From: JAHFUI01 sp039931615
Lineage (GTDB): Bacteria > Acidobacteriota > Vicinamibacteria > Vicinamibacterales > CAVVIG01
Direction of reading: 5' to 3'
Assembly (NCBI GenBank): GCA_039931615.1
Contig: JBDTRR010000009.1
Span: 50,266-114,265, forward strand
DNA: 64,000 nt
In this document: one piece after another, positions 33,809-42,409 of the stretch
How positions within the stretch are numbered: the stretch's first letter is position 1
Layout: every line of letters begins with the position of its first letter
Notes under the pieces: generated by a model
What the model was told of the DNA's origin: nothing
Database searches by the model: none
The model's input: only the letters and a program-made list of their open reading frames with translations
Position numbers and translations under genes: made by a program

Positions 33809-34515
33809 ACACCCCCAGCGTGCCTGACACGCTCCCGGTCGACCATGGCGGACCCGCGGTCGCCGCGGCCAGCGGTCTGGTCGCCGCGGCCAGGCGGGTC
33901 GTGCTCGACAGCCTGACCAGATCCGGACTGCCCTGCATCACCTGCAGCTTCCAGGCCGAGGATGTCGTCGTCCTGCACCTGCTGCGCGAGATTCAACCGG
34001 ACATCCCGGTGCTGTTTCTCGACACCGTGCATCACTTTTCGCAGACCTACGCCTACCGCGACCAGCTGGCGGAACGCTGGAAGCTGAACGTCATCAACCT
34101 CAAGGCGGCGGAACCGTCGGTCGGACTGTGGCAGACCAGTACCGACGACTGCTGCGCCCGCCACAAGGTCGGGCCCCTCTTCTCGGCGCTCGAAGGCTAC
34201 GACGTCTGGTTCACCGGCCTGCGCCGCCAGCAGTCGGCGTCGCGGGCGAACCTCGCCGAAGTCGAGCCGTTCCGTCTGCCGTCCGGCAAGTCGATCACGA
34301 AAGTGAGCGCCCTGGCCGCCTGGACGACCCGGGACGTCTGGATGTATGCGAAGGCGCAGGACATCCCGCTGCTGCCGTTGTACGATCTGGGCTACACCAG
34401 CATCGGGTGCGAGCCGTGCACGACGTTGCCGCTCGACCCGTCGGATCCGCGATCCGGCCGCTGGCAGGGTCAGAAACTGGAATGCGGGATCCACATCGAA
34501 CCGGTCAAGGATTGA
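33805..34515 (+). CDS. cysH: Phosphoadenylyl/adenylyl-sulfate reductase with [4Fe-4S] cysteines
   Basis: Reduces activated sulfate to sulfite with thioredoxin electrons. PITC-type start (CITCSFQAEDVVVLHLL), LFLDTVHHFSQTY, then the paired cysteines C116-C117 (DDCCARHKV), C202 and C205 (GCEPCT) and the C-terminal catalytic ECGIH. The CC...CxxC set binds a [4Fe-4S] cluster and marks enzymes that use APS. The lack of an APS kinase in the operon agrees. The TTG at 33805 overlaps the cysN stop; a GTG at 33820 is possible. Confidence 0.9.
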   Translation: MNTPSVPDTLPVDHGGPAVAAASGLVAAARRVVLDSLTRSGLPCITCSFQAEDVVVLHLLREIQPDIPVLFLDTVHHFSQTYAYRDQLAERWKLNVINLKAAEPSVGLWQTSTDDCCARHKVGPLFSALEGYDVWFTGLRRQQSASRANLAEVEPFRLPSGKSITKVSALAAWTTRDVWMYAKAQDIPLLPLYDLGYTSIGCEPCTTLPLDPSDPRSGRWQGQKLECGIHIEPVKD

Positions 34516-34520
34516 AGGTC

Positions 34521-34937
34521 ATGGCACAACGTCTGGCAATCGCGCTGCTCGTCGGTCTGGTGGCGACCGGCTGCAGTAAAGGTCCGCTCGATCCGTCGGA
34601 AAATACCAGCGACCGGTTCTCCGGCACCGTGCAGCCGGGGAGTATCGGCGAACCGGTCGCGCATTTCAATGTGCCGAGGCTGGGCGAATTCAGCGTCATG
34701 GTGACCGCGCTGACGCCGGGCGGCGCCTTCCCGGGCATCGGATGGGGGCAGTGGAACGGCGCCGGCTGCGGTCTGACGGGGCAGACCAACGTCGTCACGA
34801 CGGTCGGCAGGACGGTGCTCTCAGGTCAGATCTACACCAAGGGCGATTACTGCGTCGTCGTCTTCGACGGGACCAACCTGGGCGCCCCGCCGCTGACGGT
34901 GGCGCAGAACTACACCATTCAAGTGAGTCACCCGTAA
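34521..34937 (+). CDS. Putative lipoprotein
   Basis: The N-terminus MAQRLAIALLVGLVATGCS has a lipobox, so it should be lipid-anchored at Cys18. The 120 mature residues are beta-rich with VAHFNVPRLGEFSVMVTALTPG and a cysteine pair (GAGCGL, GDYCVVVFDG), resembling bacterial pre-peptidase or CARDB-like sandwich domains. The family is not recognised. It begins six bases after cysH, so it may be carried on the cys transcript. Confidence 0.65.
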   Translation: MAQRLAIALLVGLVATGCSKGPLDPSENTSDRFSGTVQPGSIGEPVAHFNVPRLGEFSVMVTALTPGGAFPGIGWGQWNGAGCGLTGQTNVVTTVGRTVLSGQIYTKGDYCVVVFDGTNLGAPPLTVAQNYTIQVSHP

Positions 34938-34954
34938 AATCGATTGAGATCGAT

Positions 34955-35060
34955 CGTACGTAGTGTCCGGCTTGAGCCGGACCGTGACAGGCAGGCCTGA
35001 AGGCCTGCACTACGACTGAATCGATGATCACGGTCCGGCTGAAGCCGGACACTACGTTCG
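34955..35060. repeat. Composite REP-like array (BIME-like)
   Basis: Three hairpins in series: GTCCGGCTTGAGCCGGAC (34965-34982), CAGGCCTGAAGGCCTG (34993-35008) and GTCCGGCTGAAGCCGGAC (35033-35050). The outer ends CGTACGTAGTG and CACTACGTTCG are inverted relative to each other, so the whole 106-base block is a large imperfect palindrome. It lies between the cys operon and the next gene and combines both repeat subtypes of the window. Confidence 0.75.
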
Positions 35061-35180
35061 ACGGGAAGACGCCCAGCCCTGGGACTTCTTCGTGTTTTCG
35101 TGTTTTCGTGGCCCGAGGCGCTCCAAGCGCTGTCCAGTCCTGAACTTGAACCTTGCGCGCGGAAGCCGCATGATCATGCG

Positions 35181-36029
35181 GTGTCCACCGTCGAGTCGAA
35201 GATCGACGACCTGTACCAGTTGCCGCTGAACGACTTCATCCCGGCGCGTTCGGCGCTGGCCGCCGAGTTCAAGGGCGACGAGGGCCGGCGCGTCAAGGCG
35301 CTGAAGAAGCCAACCCTGGCGCCGTGGGCGGTGAATCAGGTCTACTGGCATGCGCGGTCGATCTTCGACCGCGTCCGGGAAAGCGGCGCCGGGCTGCGCA
35401 CCGCGCAAATCGCGGCGCTCGAGGGACGCCAGGCGGACGTGCACGGCGCCGCCGACGCCCACCGCAAGGCGATCGGAGCGGCGGTCGAGCGGGCGATGGC
35501 GCTGGGCCAGGCGGCCCGGCTGAACCCGGACCGGGACGCGGTCGCCCGCACCTTCGAAGCCCTGTCGATCGCGGCCGAACCGCCGGAACCGCCGGGACGG
35601 CTGACCCAGCCGCTTCAGCCCGGCGGCTTCGAACTGCTGGCCGGCGTCGAGCCGGTGGTCAAGGCCCCGCCAGCGGGCGCGCCAGCGCCGGGCGGATCCC
35701 GTCCCACGACATCGCGTCGCGTTCCTGCCAGGGAGACGTCCGACCCTCCCGCGCCGGCGCCCGGAAAGGCCGCGAAAGCGGCCACCGGCCAGCCCTCTGC
35801 CAGGGAGCGCGCCGCGGCTGAGGCACGCGCTGCCGCCGATCGCGCCCGCGAACGCGAGCGGGCCGCCGCCGCGCGGCGGCACGACGCGGCGATCGCCAGG
35901 CTCGAACGCGAGGTCGCGCGCGCCCGGGAGCAGGCGGCCCAGGCGCGGCTCGCCTGGGACCGTGCGACCGACGAGGTCAGCGCCGCCGAGCGCCGGCTGA
36001 GTGAAGCGCGCCGGCCACGGCCAGTGTAG
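35181..36029 (+). CDS. Hypothetical protein with coiled-coil C-terminus
   Basis: Opens STVESKIDDLYQLPLNDFIPARSALAAEFKGDE and KKPTLAPWAVNQVYW, a pattern I associate with a lineage-type acidobacterial hypothetical family. A proline- and alanine-rich spacer follows, then a long charged helix (ARERERAAAARRHDAAIARLEREVARAREQ) that should form a coiled coil. Function unknown. The GTG at 35181 is chosen because upstream codons look like repeat-derived sequence. A 975-residue minus-strand frame covering this locus is not a gene. Confidence 0.65.
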   Translation: MSTVESKIDDLYQLPLNDFIPARSALAAEFKGDEGRRVKALKKPTLAPWAVNQVYWHARSIFDRVRESGAGLRTAQIAALEGRQADVHGAADAHRKAIGAAVERAMALGQAARLNPDRDAVARTFEALSIAAEPPEPPGRLTQPLQPGGFELLAGVEPVVKAPPAGAPAPGGSRPTTSRRVPARETSDPPAPAPGKAAKAATGQPSARERAAAEARAAADRARERERAAAARRHDAAIARLEREVARAREQAAQARLAWDRATDEVSAAERRLSEARRPRPV

Positions 36030-36038
36030 ACTCTCCGC

Positions 36039-36497
36039 ATGTATTCGCTCGTCCTCCTGCTCCACTCCTGGCTGCGCTGGGCCGCGCTCGTCGCAGGCGT
36101 CGGCGCCATCGCGACGACCGCCGCCGATCGGTCCGACACCATGCGCACGACCCGCGCCGACCTCTGGGGGCTGGCGCTGATGATCCTGCTGGACATCCAG
36201 CTGCTGGTCGGCCTGCTGCTTTACCTTGTGCTGAGCCCGTTCACCACCGAAGCGATGCGCGATTTCGGCGCGGCGATGAAGAATCCGGGCCTCCGGTTCT
36301 TCGCCGTCGAGCACGTCGCGCTGATGTTCGCCGCGGTGGTGCTGGCCCACGTCGGGCGCGTCCTGGCCCGCAAGGCGCGGACACCGGAGCAGAAGCGATC
36401 GCGGCTGTTGATCTGCTTCATCCTCGCCACCATTGCCATGCTGCTGGCGATACCGTGGCCGGGTATGGCCAGCGGCCGGCCGCTGTTCCGCTTCTAG
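36039..36497 (+). CDS. Hypothetical four-helix membrane protein
   Basis: Four hydrophobic helices in 152 residues, with histidines near the membrane faces (LLLHSWLRWAALVAG, VEHVALMFAAVVLAHVGRV). The spacing recalls small cytochrome b- or CopD-like proteins, but no heme assignment can be made. TAGACT at 36027-36032 ends six bases before the ATG, so the transcript is probably leaderless. It starts a short row of membrane genes with nfeD and the SPFH gene. Confidence 0.6.
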   Translation: MYSLVLLLHSWLRWAALVAGVGAIATTAADRSDTMRTTRADLWGLALMILLDIQLLVGLLLYLVLSPFTTEAMRDFGAAMKNPGLRFFAVEHVALMFAAVVLAHVGRVLARKARTPEQKRSRLLICFILATIAMLLAIPWPGMASGRPLFRF

Positions 36498-36510
36498 TCG
36501 ACTGCGCCAC

Positions 36511-36969
36511 ATGTGGATCTGGCTGCTGCTGCGGACCTGGTTTTCGCAAATCACGGCCGTCGTCTGGCTGGCCCTGGCGTTCGTCTCCTTCATCGTCGAA
36601 GTGTCGATCCCGCACTTCGGCTTTGCCTTCGTCGGCGCCGGCGCGGTGGTCGCGGCCGGCGTGGCGTTTCTCGGCTTCAGCGTGCCGGTGCAGCTGGGGG
36701 CGTTTGTCGTCGTGATGACCGCGTCGCTGGTGCTGCTGCGATCGGCGCTGCTGACCCGAATGGGCGGCCAGGGCATTCCGTCGCGAACCGAGGCGCTGGT
36801 CGGCCGGGCCGGCATCGTGACCGACGACATCGATCCACGGATCGGCACCGGGCGGGTGAACGTGGCCGGTGAAGACTGGGCCGCACGCAGCGCCGAGGCG
36901 ATCACCGCCGGGACGAAGATCCGTGTCGTCGGCGCCGACGGCATCGTGCTGGAGGTTACCCACTCATGA
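36511..36969 (+). CDS. NfeD-like membrane protein
   Basis: Three N-terminal helices (VVWLALAFVSFIVEVSIPHFG, FAFVGAGAVVAAGVAFLGF, FVVVMTASLVLLRSALLTRM) followed by an OB-fold domain (EALVGRAGIVTDDIDPRIGTGRVNVAGEDWAAR, IRVVGADGIVLEVTHS). This is the short NfeD form that pairs with a stomatin-like protein to organise membrane microdomains or quality control. Its stop overlaps the start of the SPFH gene by four bases, which supports partnership. Confidence 0.85.
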   Translation: MWIWLLLRTWFSQITAVVWLALAFVSFIVEVSIPHFGFAFVGAGAVVAAGVAFLGFSVPVQLGAFVVVMTASLVLLRSALLTRMGGQGIPSRTEALVGRAGIVTDDIDPRIGTGRVNVAGEDWAARSAEAITAGTKIRVVGADGIVLEVTHS

Positions 36970-37910
36970 TCGACAGCCTCGCAACCGGCATCACCAACAG
37001 CCTGGTCCTGCTCGGACTGGCGATCTTCGTGCTGATCGTCCTGATGCGCACCATCAAGATCGTGCCGCAGAAGCAGGTCAAGATCATCGAGCGGCTGGGC
37101 CGCTACCACCGCAGCGCCGAAGCGGGACTCAACACCATCCTGCCGTTCCTCGACTCGGTCCGCGCGACGATCGATTTGCGGGAGCAGATTACCAAGATCG
37201 AGCCGCAGTCGGTGATCACCCGCGACAACGTCACGATGGAGGTCGACGCGGTGATCTACTCCGTCGTGGTCGATCCGGTGCGGGCGACCTACGAGGTCCA
37301 GAATCTGCAATGGGGCATGGAGCAGCTGACGCTGTCGGCGCTGCGCAACGTCATCGGCGCGCTCGATCTCGATCACACGCTGACCTCGCGCGACGGCATC
37401 AACACCCAGCTCCGATCGGCGCTCGATTCGGCAACGCAGCAGTGGGGCGTCAAGGTGATGCGCATCGAGCTCAAGAACATCGTGCCGCCGGAGGAGATCC
37501 GGCTGACGATGGAGAAGCAGATGACCGCGGAGCGGACGAGACGGGCGGTGGTGACGACCGCGGAGGGAGAGAAGGCGTCCGCCATCCTGCGCGCCGAGGG
37601 TCAGAAGCAGGCGCAGATCGTCAACGCGGAAGGCAGCAAACAGTCGGCGATCCTCGCCGCCCAGGGCCAGGCCGAGGCGCGCCTGGCGGTGGCGCAGGCC
37701 GAGGCGCAGGCGCTCCAGATGGTCGCGGCGGCCCTCGGGACAACGGGCAGCCCGTCGCAGTACCTGATTGCCAAGAGCTATCTGGAATCGCTCGGGCAGA
37801 TTGCGACCAACGCGCAGAAGCTGGTCTTCCTCCCCTATGAAGCGAGCGCCGTGATGGCGTCGCTCGGCGGCATCCGCGAGCTGCTGCAGGCCACGCCGCC
37901 GAAGAAATAG
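36966..37910 (+). CDS. SPFH/Band 7 (stomatin-like) membrane protein
   Basis: An N-terminal membrane helix (SLVLLGLAIFVLIVLMRTIKIV) precedes the SPFH domain: VPQKQVKIIERLGRYHRSAEAGLNTILPFLDSV, REQITKIEPQSVITRDNVTMEVDAVIYSVV and IGALDLDHTLTSRDGINTQLRSALD. A long helical region rich in AEGEKASAILRAEGQKQAQIVNAEG follows and should oligomerise. It resembles QmcA/slipin. The gene is coupled to the upstream NfeD gene. Typical length, 314 residues. Confidence 0.88.
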   Translation: MIDSLATGITNSLVLLGLAIFVLIVLMRTIKIVPQKQVKIIERLGRYHRSAEAGLNTILPFLDSVRATIDLREQITKIEPQSVITRDNVTMEVDAVIYSVVVDPVRATYEVQNLQWGMEQLTLSALRNVIGALDLDHTLTSRDGINTQLRSALDSATQQWGVKVMRIELKNIVPPEEIRLTMEKQMTAERTRRAVVTTAEGEKASAILRAEGQKQAQIVNAEGSKQSAILAAQGQAEARLAVAQAEAQALQMVAAALGTTGSPSQYLIAKSYLESLGQIATNAQKLVFLPYEASAVMASLGGIRELLQATPPKK

Positions 37911-37928
37911 CGATCGTCCTGTTCTGAA

Positions 37929-37982
37929 GTAGTGCAGACCTTCAGGTCTGCGAGACACGGCAGGCCTGAAGGCCTGCACTAC
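37929..37982. repeat. REP-like palindromic repeat, AGACCTTCAGGTCT subtype
   Basis: Two hairpins, GCAGACCTTCAGGTCTGC and CAGGCCTGAAGGCCTG, between inverted GTAGTGC and GCACTAC ends. It is the same composite as 1263-1317, in the other order. A CTAAAGCCGGATCCACGTACGAG piece of the second subtype follows at 37996-38018. Confidence 0.72.
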
Positions 37983-38029
37983 GACGAATCAATCCGCTAA
38001 AGCCGGATCCACGTACGAGTGGGTGTGCC

Positions 38030-38752
38030 CTACACCCGGCGGCCGATGAACAGCAGCGAGCTCCCGAACGGCACCGGCAGCCGGCCCAGCGAGGCCTCCT
38101 CGAGCCGGGACAGCCCGTAGAGCGCGCGATTGACCATCGCGGCCGGCACCCGCGCCCTCTCGGAGGGGGCGCGCAGGACGCTTTCCTTGAGCCGGACCAG
38201 CAGCTTGATCGGGCAGGTCCAGAAGAAGAAATATCTGCAGGCCACCGCCTCCAGCCCGATTCCCTCGACCAGGCGGACGAACGTCCGGCGCGTGAACCGC
38301 TGGACGTGGTGGTTGAAGTCGTCGTGGCTGGTCCACAGCGCGTTGAAGGCGGGCACCGTCACCAGCAGCGTCCCCGACGGTTCCAGCAGGCTGACGGCGC
38401 GGCGGACGGCGGCGCCGGCGTCCGGCAGGTGCTCGACGACGTCGAGCATCGTGATCAGGCCATACCGTTTGCCGGGTTGAAAGGTCTCGTCGAACGGCTG
38501 GATGCAGATCCGCGAGGCCCAGCGGCCGGCAGGATCGACCAGCGACGCCTCCGACTCGACACCTTCGACGTCGCCGAACTCGGCGAGCCGATCGAAGGCC
38601 AGGCCATCGCCGCAGCCGACATCGAGGATCGAGCCCCAGCCCGCCGCCGGCGCGATCGACCGCAGCGTCGACACGATCAGGTGCTCGCGCGCCCGCCACC
38701 ACCAGTGGCGCAGGTAGAGGTCGCGGTATCGCTGCGCATACTCGGTTTCCAT
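38030..38752 (-). CDS. Class I SAM-dependent methyltransferase
   Basis: Motif I is SILDVGCGDGLAFDRLAEFG, the acidic end of strand 2 is GVESEA, then LITMLDVVEHLPDAGAAVRRAV and GTLLVTVPAFNALWTSHDDF. The HHVQRFTRR segment after it is typical of bacterial methyltransferases in polysaccharide or lipid-sugar clusters. It ends with a hydrophobic stretch. Substrate unknown. It follows the glycosyltransferase gene by 109 bases on the same strand. Confidence 0.82.
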   Translation of the reverse strand: METEYAQRYRDLYLRHWWWRAREHLIVSTLRSIAPAAGWGSILDVGCGDGLAFDRLAEFGDVEGVESEASLVDPAGRWASRICIQPFDETFQPGKRYGLITMLDVVEHLPDAGAAVRRAVSLLEPSGTLLVTVPAFNALWTSHDDFNHHVQRFTRRTFVRLVEGIGLEAVACRYFFFWTCPIKLLVRLKESVLRAPSERARVPAAMVNRALYGLSRLEEASLGRLPVPFGSSLLFIGRRV

Positions 38753-38861
38753 CTATTGTCCTGTCACCGTGGATCGTGGCATGAATCCCGGCGCGCGGCG
38801 CCCGGCTGGCAAGGCGCGACGACCGGGAATACCGGGAGTATTTGCGTGGGGAGCAACGCGC

Positions 38862-39803
38862 TCAGCCGCGCGACTGCCGGGCGATTTGATCGATGACGTA
38901 GTGAGGCCGCCGTTTGACTTCCTCGTAGATCCGGCCGACGTACTCGCCAACGATCCCCATCACCAGCAGTTCGACGCCGGCGAGAAACGTCATCGCCAGG
39001 ATCAGCGCGGTGAAACCCTGCGTGGGTTGGGGCGCGACCAGGCGGACGTAGACGGAGTAGACGGCGAACAGCGAGGAGCAGCACATCGCCAGGACGCCGA
39101 GCACCGCCGCCAGCCGGAGCGGCGCGACGGAGAATGCGAAGACGCCGTCGAGCGCCAGCCCCATCAGCCGGATCGGGCTGTACTTCGAGTAGCCGACGTC
39201 CCGCCGGGCGCGCTCGATCGGGATGCCGATCTGCCGATACCCGACCCAGGCCCGCAGACCGCGCAGGTAGCGATGATGCTCGGGCGCCTCCTTGAGGCGA
39301 TCCACCACCCGGCGTGACAGCACCGCGAAGTCGCCGGCATCGATCGGCAGGTGAATCGTCGACAGCCTGGCCACCAGCCGATAGAACAGGAAGTAACAGG
39401 CGCGCAGCAGCCAGCCTTCCTTCCGCTGGACCCGCTGCGCGTAGACGACATCGTAGCCGGCCCGCTGTTGTTCGAGCAGCACCGGAATCGCCTCCGGCGG
39501 GTCCTGCAGGTCGCCGTCCATCACCACCACCAGATCGCCCGACACGTGGTCGAGCGCCGCGGTGATGGCAATCTGATGGCCGAAGTTGCGCGACAGGGCG
39601 ATGGCCGTGATCCTCGGATCGGCGGCCGCCGCCGCCGCCAGCATCTCGAACGTCCGGTCGGCGCTGCCGTCGTCGACGAACACCAGTTCGTGCGGCCCGC
39701 CGGGGACTTCGTTCAGCACCCGGCGCAGCCGGACGAGCAGTTCGGGGATCACCTGCTCCTCGTTGAACACGGGGACGGCGATCGACAGGCGCGGCGATGG
39801 CAT
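38862..39803 (-). CDS. Polyprenol-phosphate glycosyltransferase, GT2 (DPM1/ArnC-like)
   Basis: Transfers a sugar from a nucleotide donor to polyprenyl phosphate at the membrane. GT2 motifs: SIAVPVFNEEQVIPELL, VFVDDGSADRTFEML, the DxD region VVVMDGDLQDPPEAIP and KYSPIRLMGLALDGVFAFS after the catalytic part. Two C-terminal helices (LAAVLGVLAMCCSSLFAVY and LILAMTFLAGVELLVMGIVGEYVGRIYEEVK) anchor it, as in ArnC/GtrB. The ATG overlaps the stop of the upstream methyltransferase by one base. Confidence 0.88.
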   Translation of the reverse strand: MPSPRLSIAVPVFNEEQVIPELLVRLRRVLNEVPGGPHELVFVDDGSADRTFEMLAAAAAADPRITAIALSRNFGHQIAITAALDHVSGDLVVVMDGDLQDPPEAIPVLLEQQRAGYDVVYAQRVQRKEGWLLRACYFLFYRLVARLSTIHLPIDAGDFAVLSRRVVDRLKEAPEHHRYLRGLRAWVGYRQIGIPIERARRDVGYSKYSPIRLMGLALDGVFAFSVAPLRLAAVLGVLAMCCSSLFAVYSVYVRLVAPQPTQGFTALILAMTFLAGVELLVMGIVGEYVGRIYEEVKRRPHYVIDQIARQSRG

Positions 39804-40414
39804 CACGATTTCCGCCGTCCTTTGAAATAGACCATGTGCCACAGCGGGATCCCGAACCCGGTCAGGTGATAGGGCTCGATCACCACCGGCTCGAACGCGT
39901 CGCACAGCATCTGTTCCCACCGCTCGCGGCTGCGCGGATGCTCGCCCCGATCGTGCGTCGCCAGGTAGCGGGCGATTCCCGCCGCCGCCGGGACGACCAT
40001 GTCGATGATGTGGACGTGCCCATCCGGCGTGAGACGGTCGGCCAGCGCCGCCAAGATCCGGCTCGCGTCCCGATCGGGAACATGGTGGAAGATGCTGTTG
40101 GCGAGGATGAAGTCGAAGCGGCGGCCGCCGGTCACCTCTTCGTTGCAGATGTCGGCGACCGCGAACTCGCCGCGGTAGCGGCGCCGCGCATGGTCGACAT
40201 AGGCGGGATTCCAATCGAGACCCAGGTAGCGGGCGCCGGCGAAGTGATGCGCATTGGTGCCCGGACCGCAGCCCAGATCGAGGGCGGCGGTGACCTGGCG
40301 CAGGTCGTTGTGGCGAACCACCGGCGCGAACTTCTGTTCGGCGAACGGCGCCTGCCACAGCCGGTAGACGTGGACGTTCTCCATCAGCCGATCCAGGGCA
40401 CTCACAATCCCCAC
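39803..40414 (-). CDS. SAM-dependent methyltransferase
   Basis: A 203-residue class I methyltransferase: AALDLGCGPGTNAHHFAGARYLGLDWNPAYVDHA carries motif I and the strand-2 acid, FDFILANSIFHHVPDRDASRILAAL is the post-motif region and HVHIIDMVVPA follows. It sits between a GT-C-like membrane protein and a GT2, so it probably modifies a lipid- or polymer-bound sugar. It overlaps both neighbours (13 and 1 bases). Confidence 0.8.
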   Translation of the reverse strand: MGIVSALDRLMENVHVYRLWQAPFAEQKFAPVVRHNDLRQVTAALDLGCGPGTNAHHFAGARYLGLDWNPAYVDHARRRYRGEFAVADICNEEVTGGRRFDFILANSIFHHVPDRDASRILAALADRLTPDGHVHIIDMVVPAAAGIARYLATHDRGEHPRSRERWEQMLCDAFEPVVIEPYHLTGFGIPLWHMVYFKGRRKS

Positions 40415-42300
40415 CTCACCAGGAACCGCCCGGCCTCGTCCGACTGTGGAAAGCGGGCGGCGAGCGCGGCGTCGACCTCGCTGCTCAGCGGCCCCGAGAA
40501 TTCGGGTGTCCGGTTGATCACCACCACGGTGATGCCATGCTCCTCGATCAGCGTGAGCACGGCCGCCGGCGTCATCCGCTGCTGATCGAAGGCTTCGTAG
40601 AACGTTCGGGTCGGGTTGATCATGCCGGTGAGAAAGTAGACCTCGGGACAGTCCGGGCCGGCATAGACGTAGCGGCTGGTGTTATGGCTGAGGATCAAGC
40701 CGAGCAGCTTCTGATACTGGGAGCGCTCGTCGTTCCTGATGCGCAGGCCGAGCCGCTGCAGTTTCGACGGCACCGTCGGGTACGAATCCGACTGGGTGCC
40801 CAGGCCGTAGATGAACCCGGGGTTGATATGCCGCACGGCAAGGATGGTCAGTACCGCGGCGAGGGCAACGTGCGGCAGCCGCGGCGCCGCCGGTTCGGAT
40901 CCGACCACGGCGCTGACCGTCAACGCCACGAGAGGCGCCGTGTAGCAGAAATAGATGGGAACCGCGAAGGGAAATTCAATCAGGCTGCTGAACGCCATGA
41001 CCGTGGCCAGCAGCAGGAGCTGTCCGCGCCGTGGCGCCGGCATCGACGCCCCGCTTCGGCACAGCAGCACGATGCCCGCCACCACCGCGGCCGTATTCAG
41101 GTGCCGGCTCATGTTCCAGAGCATCTGGTACTCCTCCTGGCGCCGGGCGCCCTCCAGAAGAAAGAGCAGCCAGACCACGAACCCCACGCTCACGACCAGG
41201 CCCAGATAACGGAGTCGGCGAGCCAGCCCGCCCGCCATGAGGATGAGCGCGTAGGGGATCAGCGGCAGCAGCGTCGGCCACCCCGGCAGCTCGGCGCTCG
41301 CGGCGGCCAGACGCTGCTGCGGCGTGATGAAGACGCCGCGGTAGAAGTCGCCGAGGGCGTGCGATCGGGCATACGGAACCAGGAACAGGGCGATCGGCAG
41401 CACGACGCCGGCGAGGAACGGCAGGACCAGCCAACACAGACGACTCAGCCGCGGCCACACCGGCCGGCGGCCCCAGGCGATCTCGCTCCAGACCAGGAAT
41501 GCACACGCCGCTGCGACCGGCACGACGAAATGCAGGATGGCCACGCGGTTCGAATGCGTGCGAACCAGCCACGCCACCGACCCGGCCAGACAGACGGCGA
41601 GCACCGCCTTGCCGGCGATCAACGACGCGGCGCGACGGCGATCAGCAGCGTCCGATCTCCCGGCGGCTGACAGCCCCAAGCCCGCCGGATCGACCTCGTT
41701 GGCGATCAGGAACACGACCGCCCCGGCGATGTAATACAGGCCCGCCAGCTTGACGAGGAACGAACACCCCCCGGCGAGGCCGGCTGCCACCAGCCACCGC
41801 GCCCGCCCGGTTTCGAGGTGCCGCAACAGCGCCGCGACGCCAAAAGTGGCGAAGAACAGGTTGTACCAGGAGGGCATGCCGGAAAAATAGTTCGGCAGGC
41901 TCCAGGTCACGGCCAGGGCCGTGACGAGCGCGGCGGCGGCAGGGCGCACCGAACGGGAGGCGATCCAGAAGACTACCGGCACCCAGGCGACCACGAACCC
42001 GAACACGGTCCAGCGCAGCGCAATCGACTTCACTCCGCCGATCTTGAAGGCCAGCGCGTGCAGGTAGCTGAGGCCCCCCGTGTAGACCTCGTCGTAATCG
42101 CGATGCGGCAGCTGCCCCCCGAGCACCCGTTCGGCGCTCTGCCCGAGCAGCCCTTCATCGTGCGGGATCCACGCCCGGTCAACGAACGGTACAAGATAGA
42201 TCGTGCTCGCCAGCCACACGGCAGCCATCCACCAGATCAACGAGGCTGAACGGGACGTGCTTTCGTGCCCCGGACGCTGCCACCCACTAAGCTCTTCCAT
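40402..42300 (-). CDS. Glycosyltransferase of GT-C type (GT39/ArnT-like), membrane
   Basis: About eleven hydrophobic helices in 632 residues. The first loop holds the conserved acids WIPHDEGLLGQSAERVLGGQLPHRDYDEVYTGGLSYLHAL, as in the GT39/ArnT group that uses polyprenol-phosphate sugars on the outer face of the membrane. The C-terminal soluble part (YVYAGPDCPEVYFLTGMINPT) is typical of acidobacterial homologues. The ATG at 42300 is chosen; an upstream ATG at 42372 lies in repeat-like sequence. It begins the cluster with the GT2 and methyltransferases. Confidence 0.75.
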   Translation of the reverse strand: MEELSGWQRPGHESTSRSASLIWWMAAVWLASTIYLVPFVDRAWIPHDEGLLGQSAERVLGGQLPHRDYDEVYTGGLSYLHALAFKIGGVKSIALRWTVFGFVVAWVPVVFWIASRSVRPAAAALVTALAVTWSLPNYFSGMPSWYNLFFATFGVAALLRHLETGRARWLVAAGLAGGCSFLVKLAGLYYIAGAVVFLIANEVDPAGLGLSAAGRSDAADRRRAASLIAGKAVLAVCLAGSVAWLVRTHSNRVAILHFVVPVAAACAFLVWSEIAWGRRPVWPRLSRLCWLVLPFLAGVVLPIALFLVPYARSHALGDFYRGVFITPQQRLAAASAELPGWPTLLPLIPYALILMAGGLARRLRYLGLVVSVGFVVWLLFLLEGARRQEEYQMLWNMSRHLNTAAVVAGIVLLCRSGASMPAPRRGQLLLLATVMAFSSLIEFPFAVPIYFCYTAPLVALTVSAVVGSEPAAPRLPHVALAAVLTILAVRHINPGFIYGLGTQSDSYPTVPSKLQRLGLRIRNDERSQYQKLLGLILSHNTSRYVYAGPDCPEVYFLTGMINPTRTFYEAFDQQRMTPAAVLTLIEEHGITVVVINRTPEFSGPLSSEVDAALAARFPQSDEAGRFLVRWGL

Positions 42301-42317
42301 CAGTCTCCGCCCAAAGA

Positions 42318-42338
42318 GTACATCGACTCGCGATGTAC
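42318..42338. repeat. Perfect hairpin upstream of the GT-C gene
   Basis: GTACATCG (42318-42325) and CGATGTAC (42331-42338) pair perfectly across the loop ACTCG. It lies 18 bases upstream of the gene's start on the minus strand, where it could affect translation. A sequence AAAAAGGGGTCGGGAGTC at 42353-42370 follows. Confidence 0.45.
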
Positions 42339-42409
42339 GCGAGAGCCTCCGGAAAAAGGGGTCGGGAGTCATTTTTTTCTGGCCGGTCTCTTGCTGTGGG
42401 CCCGCACGA

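Noticed and set aside
34955..35060. CRISPR-like series of repeats
   Set aside because: Only three hairpins, no regular spacers, no cas genes, and the same units occur singly elsewhere.
35052..37979. 975-residue open frame on the minus strand
   Set aside because: It lies opposite four well-supported genes (35181, 36039, 36511 and 36966) including clear NfeD and SPFH families, and has the repetitive R/H/G/D composition of an antisense frame at high GC.
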